Shown here piece by piece: positions 62,051-64,000 of a DNA stretch of 64,000 bases. Source of the DNA: Virgibacillus salarius (GTDB lineage: Bacteria; Bacillota; Bacilli; Bacillales; Amphibacillaceae). A program made the translations under genes and the position numbers. The notes beneath the pieces are model-generated. The model was given only the letters and a program-made list of their open reading frames with translations. It searched no databases and was not told the DNA's origin. How positions within the stretch are numbered: the stretch's first letter is position 1; each line of letters opens with the position of its first letter. The stretch spans positions 1 through 64,000 of the forward strand of contig NZ_BAAACY010000022.1 of NCBI RefSeq assembly GCF_039521925.1, read 5' to 3'.

Positions 62051-63457
62051 ATGGCTTTGAAAAAAGAAGCAACGTATAAGCTTATGAAACTAAATGCAGA
62101 TACATTAACCCCTATTGAATTATTCCAACGATTAACAGGTGAGAAAAAATTCCTACTGGAAAGTACCTTTCAACATGAAACGAAAGGAAAGTATTCATTT
62201 ATTGGCTGTGATCCATACGGAGAGATTATTGGCTATGATGATACAACAGAACATATTGATTATATCAACCATACAGATAAGACAATCGATCAAAACGCTT
62301 TAACCTACATGGAGGAACATTTACCTCACATTTCCATTGATTTACCGCTCCCCTTTTACGGCGGAGCAATTGGCTATGTAGGCTATGATGCGATTCGATC
62401 GATAGAAGATATTGGTGAAACGTTAACGAATGATTTAGCCATGCCGGACATTCATTTTATGCTATATAAAAATATCCTTGTATTCGATCATGCTAGTGAA
62501 ATTCTTTATGTGATCGCAATCCGGGGCGATGCAGATCAAGCAAATGATTTGGATTATCAATTGGAGCTTTTACGAAAACAGATTCAGCAAACGAACCCTA
62601 CTAGTAATCAGCAGGAAACACCATTTACCTTTTATCCTGAAATATCAAAAGAAGCTTTTCAGCAACAAGTTGTAGCAGCAAAAAAGCATATTCAGCAGGG
62701 TGATATTTTCCAGGTTGTGTTATCTCAACGCATGAAGGCAACATTCGAGGGTGATACCTTTTCCTTTTATCGTCAGCTCCGGAAAGTAAATCCATCTCCG
62801 TATATGTTTTATATCGATTTTGGTGAGTATTTAATTCTTGGAGCATCGCCAGAAAGCTTAATAGAAACGCGCGGTAGGAATGTAATGACGAATCCAATTG
62901 CAGGAACAAGACCTCGTGGGAAAACACCGGTTGAAGATGAGCGCCTTATGAAGGAACTATTAAAGGATGATAAGGAAATTGCCGAACATCGTATGCTCGT
63001 CGATTTGAGTAGAAATGATCTTGGTCGTATATGTGAGATTGGAAGTATTCACATTCCAACCTACATGACAATTGAAAAATATCAGCATGTCATGCACATC
63101 GTCTCAGAGGTGCACGGAAAGCTTCGAAAAGGTTGTAGCTCCTTTACTGCATTAATATCCTGTCTGCCCGCAGGAACGGTATCTGGAGCACCTAAAATTA
63201 GGGCGATGCAGATCATTAATGAATTAGAAGGAACAAAAAGAGGTGTCTATGGTGGAGGCATAGGCTTTATTAATTATAATCATGACGTAACGATGGCGCT
63301 GGCAATTCGCTCACTTGTAGTCAAGGAGAAACATGCTTACCTACAGACTGGGGCTGGAATTGTACATGGTTCCGAACCTGATAAAGAATATTTGGAAACG
63401 CTGTTTAAGGCTAAATCACTTATGGAGGTGTCTACTAATGATTTTACTACTGGATAA
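62051..63457 (+). CDS. trpE: anthranilate synthase component I
   Basis: Chorismate to anthranilate with ammonia from TrpG; 468 residues. N-terminal regulatory domain with LLESTFQHETKGKYSFIG (Trp site), PFYGGAIGYVGYD, and the catalytic domain: QGDIFQVVLSQRM, GASPESLIETRG, NPIAGTRPRGKTP, EHRMLVDLSRNDLGRI, LPAGTVSGAPKIRAMQII, GGGIGFINY. ATG 62051 with AAAGGA close upstream. The frame stays open into the R3 repeat upstream, but no other start has a site. First gene after the tandem T-boxes. Confidence 0.93.
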   Translation: MALKKEATYKLMKLNADTLTPIELFQRLTGEKKFLLESTFQHETKGKYSFIGCDPYGEIIGYDDTTEHIDYINHTDKTIDQNALTYMEEHLPHISIDLPLPFYGGAIGYVGYDAIRSIEDIGETLTNDLAMPDIHFMLYKNILVFDHASEILYVIAIRGDADQANDLDYQLELLRKQIQQTNPTSNQQETPFTFYPEISKEAFQQQVVAAKKHIQQGDIFQVVLSQRMKATFEGDTFSFYRQLRKVNPSPYMFYIDFGEYLILGASPESLIETRGRNVMTNPIAGTRPRGKTPVEDERLMKELLKDDKEIAEHRMLVDLSRNDLGRICEIGSIHIPTYMTIEKYQHVMHIVSEVHGKLRKGCSSFTALISCLPAGTVSGAPKIRAMQIINELEGTKRGVYGGGIGFINYNHDVTMALAIRSLVVKEKHAYLQTGAGIVHGSEPDKEYLETLFKAKSLMEVSTNDFTTG

Positions 63458-64000
63458 TTATGATTCCTTCACGTATAACATCTACCAATATGTATCTGAA
63501 GAAGGTTTCCAGGTAAAAGTTGTCCGAAATAATTGCGTTACCGTTGATGAAGTAAAAGCGCTCAAACCACAGGCAATCATTATTTCTCCAGGTCCTGGCC
63601 TGCCAGATCAAGCTGGTGTCTGCCTGAAAATAGTCAACGCATTCTATCAGCAAATTCCCATTTTAGGCATTTGTTTAGGGCATCAAATTATCGGTGAGGC
63701 ATTGGGTGCTTCACTTCGGCAGTCCAACCAAATTATGCATGGAAAGACATCACTAGTTACACATAATGGAGCTGGTATCTTTCAATATTTATCACAGCCG
63801 CTTAAAGTCATGCGCTATCATTCGTACGTCCTTGCTGAAGAATCACTTCCTCCGCAGCTTGAATTAGTGGCAACATCATTGGAGGACAAAGAGGTGATGG
63901 CTATACAGCATCCCTTTTACCAAGTATACGGGGTGCAATTTCATCCAGAGTCCATCGGTACAGCCGTCGGTAAGAAAATGATCCATAACTTTATTCAAGG
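63438..64000 (+). CDS. trpG: anthranilate/aminodeoxychorismate synthase glutamine amidotransferase, partial at window end
   Basis: First 187 codons of a class I glutamine amidotransferase; the stop lies beyond the window. MILLLDNYDSFTYNIYQYV, ISPGPGLPDQAG, nucleophile GICLGHQIIGEA and the His-Glu pair in VQFHPESIG. Starts inside trpE (20-base overlap) with GGAGG upstream, as expected of a TrpE partner; it may also serve p-aminobenzoate synthesis. Confidence 0.92.
   Translation, partial: MILLLDNYDSFTYNIYQYVSEEGFQVKVVRNNCVTVDEVKALKPQAIIISPGPGLPDQAGVCLKIVNAFYQQIPILGICLGHQIIGEALGASLRQSNQIMHGKTSLVTHNGAGIFQYLSQPLKVMRYHSYVLAEESLPPQLELVATSLEDKEVMAIQHPFYQVYGVQFHPESIGTAVGKKMIHNFIQ

Noticed and set aside
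1..64000. CRISPR arrays from repeated intergenic motifs
   Set aside because: The repeats are dispersed, hundreds to thousands of bases apart, with no regular short spacers and no cas genes.

Overview
The window is low-GC, AT-rich chromosomal DNA of a spore-forming Bacillaceae bacterium, most likely a halophilic or alkaliphilic relative of Oceanobacillus/Virgibacillus. The reasons are AGGAGG-type ribosome sites, Bacillus-like protein sequences (PncA, GlpT, YclNOPQ, YtzI, CwlK, SleL-like), tandem tryptophan T-boxes, an ectoine-uptake (ehu) operon, a SigK-like promoter on a Cys-rich putative spore protein, and many dispersed intergenic repeats. No rRNA, tRNA, CRISPR array or prophage was seen.

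Layout. 1-5139: a repeat tail, then pncA, a DUF456 membrane protein, a PlsY paralogue, cwlK, an oxidoreductase, a YtzI-like peptide and a PanE-family reductase. 5752-8934: ehuBCDA, a binding-protein-dependent importer for ectoine/hydroxyectoine. 9297-12039: murB, a DUF915-type hydrolase and hisJ. 12150-19753: a complete histidine operon hisZGDBHAFI-hisC on the plus strand, with hisJ divergent. 20022-25884: a SurA-N lipoprotein, an IS3-family remnant and the Fur-type yclNOPQ iron-siderophore importer. 26188-38022: a DsbA-like protein, an MBL hydrolase, type 2 idi, glpT behind a GlpP-type leader, a PksA-like TetR regulator with divergent membrane protein, an HD hydrolase, rsgA, an aldo/keto reductase, and an ABC-F ATPase behind a leader with an upstream ORF and a terminator. 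38302-55305: a three-LysM GH18 protein, GNAT, chemoreceptor, tag, sulfurtransferase, pepT, MFS, VanY-type peptidase, HD protein, a DUF2269 gene broken by a repeat, fructosamine kinase family, PTS IIC, nitroreductase and ddl. 56104-61072: an accessory cluster of poorly characterised proteins, several Cys-rich, including a JAMM peptidase and a 47-residue peptide; it looks spore related. 61139-64000: tandem Trp T-boxes, trpE and the start of trpG.

Four dispersed repeat families dominate the intergenic space and are the most unusual content. R1 (about 185-205 bp, with 40-70 bp deletion forms) has three nested inverted repeats. R2 (about 570 bp) has split a DUF2269 gene into two recognisable halves. 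R3 (about 90-195 bp) abuts the T-tract of an intrinsic terminator in all four copies, always in the same orientation. R4 has AGAG...ACAAAA-type inverted ends, and one copy carries the IS3 remnant inside its hairpin. R2 and R3 occur fused as a unit twice. How these repeats move, and whether R1 is transcribed, cannot be settled from the sequence alone.
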